Part shown: positions 20,381 through 21,032 of the stretch, in pieces | Position numbering within the stretch: position 1 is the stretch's first letter | Layout: every line of letters starts with the position of its first letter | Assembly: GCA_007117185.1 (NCBI GenBank) | Contig: SKHA01000056.1 | Location: 1 to 21,032 of the forward strand | Source: Spirochaeta sp. | GTDB lineage: Bacteria > Spirochaetota > Spirochaetia > DSM-27196 > Alkalispirochaetaceae | Direction of reading: 5' to 3' | DNA: 21,032 nt | Made by a program: the position numbers and the translations under genes | Notes under the pieces: generated by a model | Databases searched by the model: none | What the model was told of the DNA's origin: nothing | The model's input: the letters and a program-made list of their open reading frames with translations, nothing else

Positions 20381-21032
20381 TCGGAACAGTGGTTCGAGGG
20401 GCAGCAGTATGTCTGGCCCTGGCGGGACTTCTGACGTGCCGTCTGCAACCGGAGCTGGAGACAACAACCGGGACGACCACCTCGATGGATGAGCGGGAAC
20501 TGCGCCGATGGCGCCTGGTCTTCCTCTTCCTGGACGACAACGACCTGGCAGGAACAGTAGATGTGGCCGCGCACCGGATTGCCGCCACCCCCGAGGGAAG
20601 GGACGAGAGCTACAGGATCATCCTGCGGGACAGCCGTTACGACGGCTCCGCCGTTGAGGTGGTCCGACAGGGAGAACTCGCCCGGATTCCGCTGGCGGAA
20701 CTGCCAGTGGGAAGCCTTCTTTCCGGTGAAGTCCTTGGTCGAGTTCTCACGGTGCTGCACCGCGAGTTCCCGGCGGAAGAGCAGATTCTGGTCGTGTCCG
20801 GCCACGGCAGGGGGTGGCGAGGGTTGGGCGCTACCGCAGGTGCCCCGATGGCGGTTCTCAGCGGCGCGTCCCTGGCGGAGGCCCTGGATGCGCTGCCGGC
20901 GGAAGTCGGTCAGATCCTGGTTCTTGAAGCGGGGTGGTCCGGGTTTGTTGAGAACCTGTACTCCCTGAAGGATCTTCCCGTAGCGGTGATCGCCGCCGTC
21001 ACCGATGTGAGGCGCACCGGAATGGATCACCC
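20377..21032 (+). CDS. Clostripain-like (C11/caspase-fold) protein, catalytic Cys replaced; 3' end outside window
   Basis: The first 218 residues are visible. A signal segment ends at LLTC (Cys21), a possible lipidation site. The N-terminal core WRLVFLFLDDNDL (45-57) corresponds to the clostripain-family opening strand and its DNDL motif. LVVSGHGRGWRGLG (138-151) is the family's catalytic His block (DHGSGW), with His143. The block that normally reads DACLMGxxE, carrying the catalytic Cys, reads EAGWSGFVE (184-192): Asp to Glu and Cys to Gly186, while the later Gly and Glu are kept. The protein should therefore be unable to act as a Cys protease. ATG 20377 overlaps the previous stop. It is the last visible gene of the operon; the codon after residue 218 is cut. 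Confidence 0.75.
   Translation, partial: MIGTVVRGAAVCLALAGLLTCRLQPELETTTGTTTSMDERELRRWRLVFLFLDDNDLAGTVDVAAHRIAATPEGRDESYRIILRDSRYDGSAVEVVRQGELARIPLAELPVGSLLSGEVLGRVLTVLHREFPAEEQILVVSGHGRGWRGLGATAGAPMAVLSGASLAEALDALPAEVGQILVLEAGWSGFVENLYSLKDLPVAVIAAVTDVRRTGMDH

Overview
The window is GC-rich, densely coded bacterial DNA carrying 18 protein genes, two of them cut by the window edges. I see no rRNA, tRNA, CRISPR array, insertion sequence or phage gene. A Gram-negative envelope is implied by a secretin and several lipoproteins. The mix of a DUF4914-type P-loop protein, monomeric NADP-isocitrate dehydrogenase, a one-cluster ferredoxin, PTS genes, relaxed lipoboxes and a clostripain-like protein would fit a free-living spirochaete of the Spirochaeta/Alkalispirochaeta kind. 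That assignment is inference from gene content only.

Region 1 (1-5153), central carbon metabolism. It holds the 3' end of an NADP malic enzyme gene (maeB), a convergent DUF4914 gene whose protein has a PEPCK-like P-loop, a small [4Fe-4S] ferredoxin with its own promoter and terminator, and a monomeric isocitrate dehydrogenase. The enzymes meet around malate/pyruvate/PEP and 2-oxoglutarate/NADPH.

Region 2 (5222-12947), minus strand. A PAS-GAF-GGDEF diguanylate cyclase lies downstream of a run that reads pncB (nicotinate phosphoribosyltransferase), an atypical SDR, then a PTS cluster EIIC(Gat)-EIIA-ptsI-HPr. The PTS set has no EIIB gene. The EIIC gene has no ATG/GTG/TTG start in the right place but has a well-spaced SD in front of a CTG. 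Four minus-strand genes (DUF4914, icd, GGDEF, pncB) lack an SD and have a -10-like hexamer 6-7 nt before the ATG, which suggests leaderless mRNAs.

Region 3 (13012-end), plus strand. Eleven genes are read as one unit, and all ten junctions overlap by 1-26 nt. They encode a compact type II secretion/type IV pilus-like machine: mini prepilin peptidase, secretin, short GspE ATPase, half-size GspF, GspG major pseudopilin, a GspI-like minor pseudopilin, and two bitopic proteins in the GspL and GspM positions. Three predicted lipoproteins follow. The last is clostripain (C11)-like, keeps the catalytic-type His but has Gly where the Cys should be. The operon runs off the window. This reduced machine with its lipoprotein/pseudoprotease tail is the best candidate here for an undescribed system.
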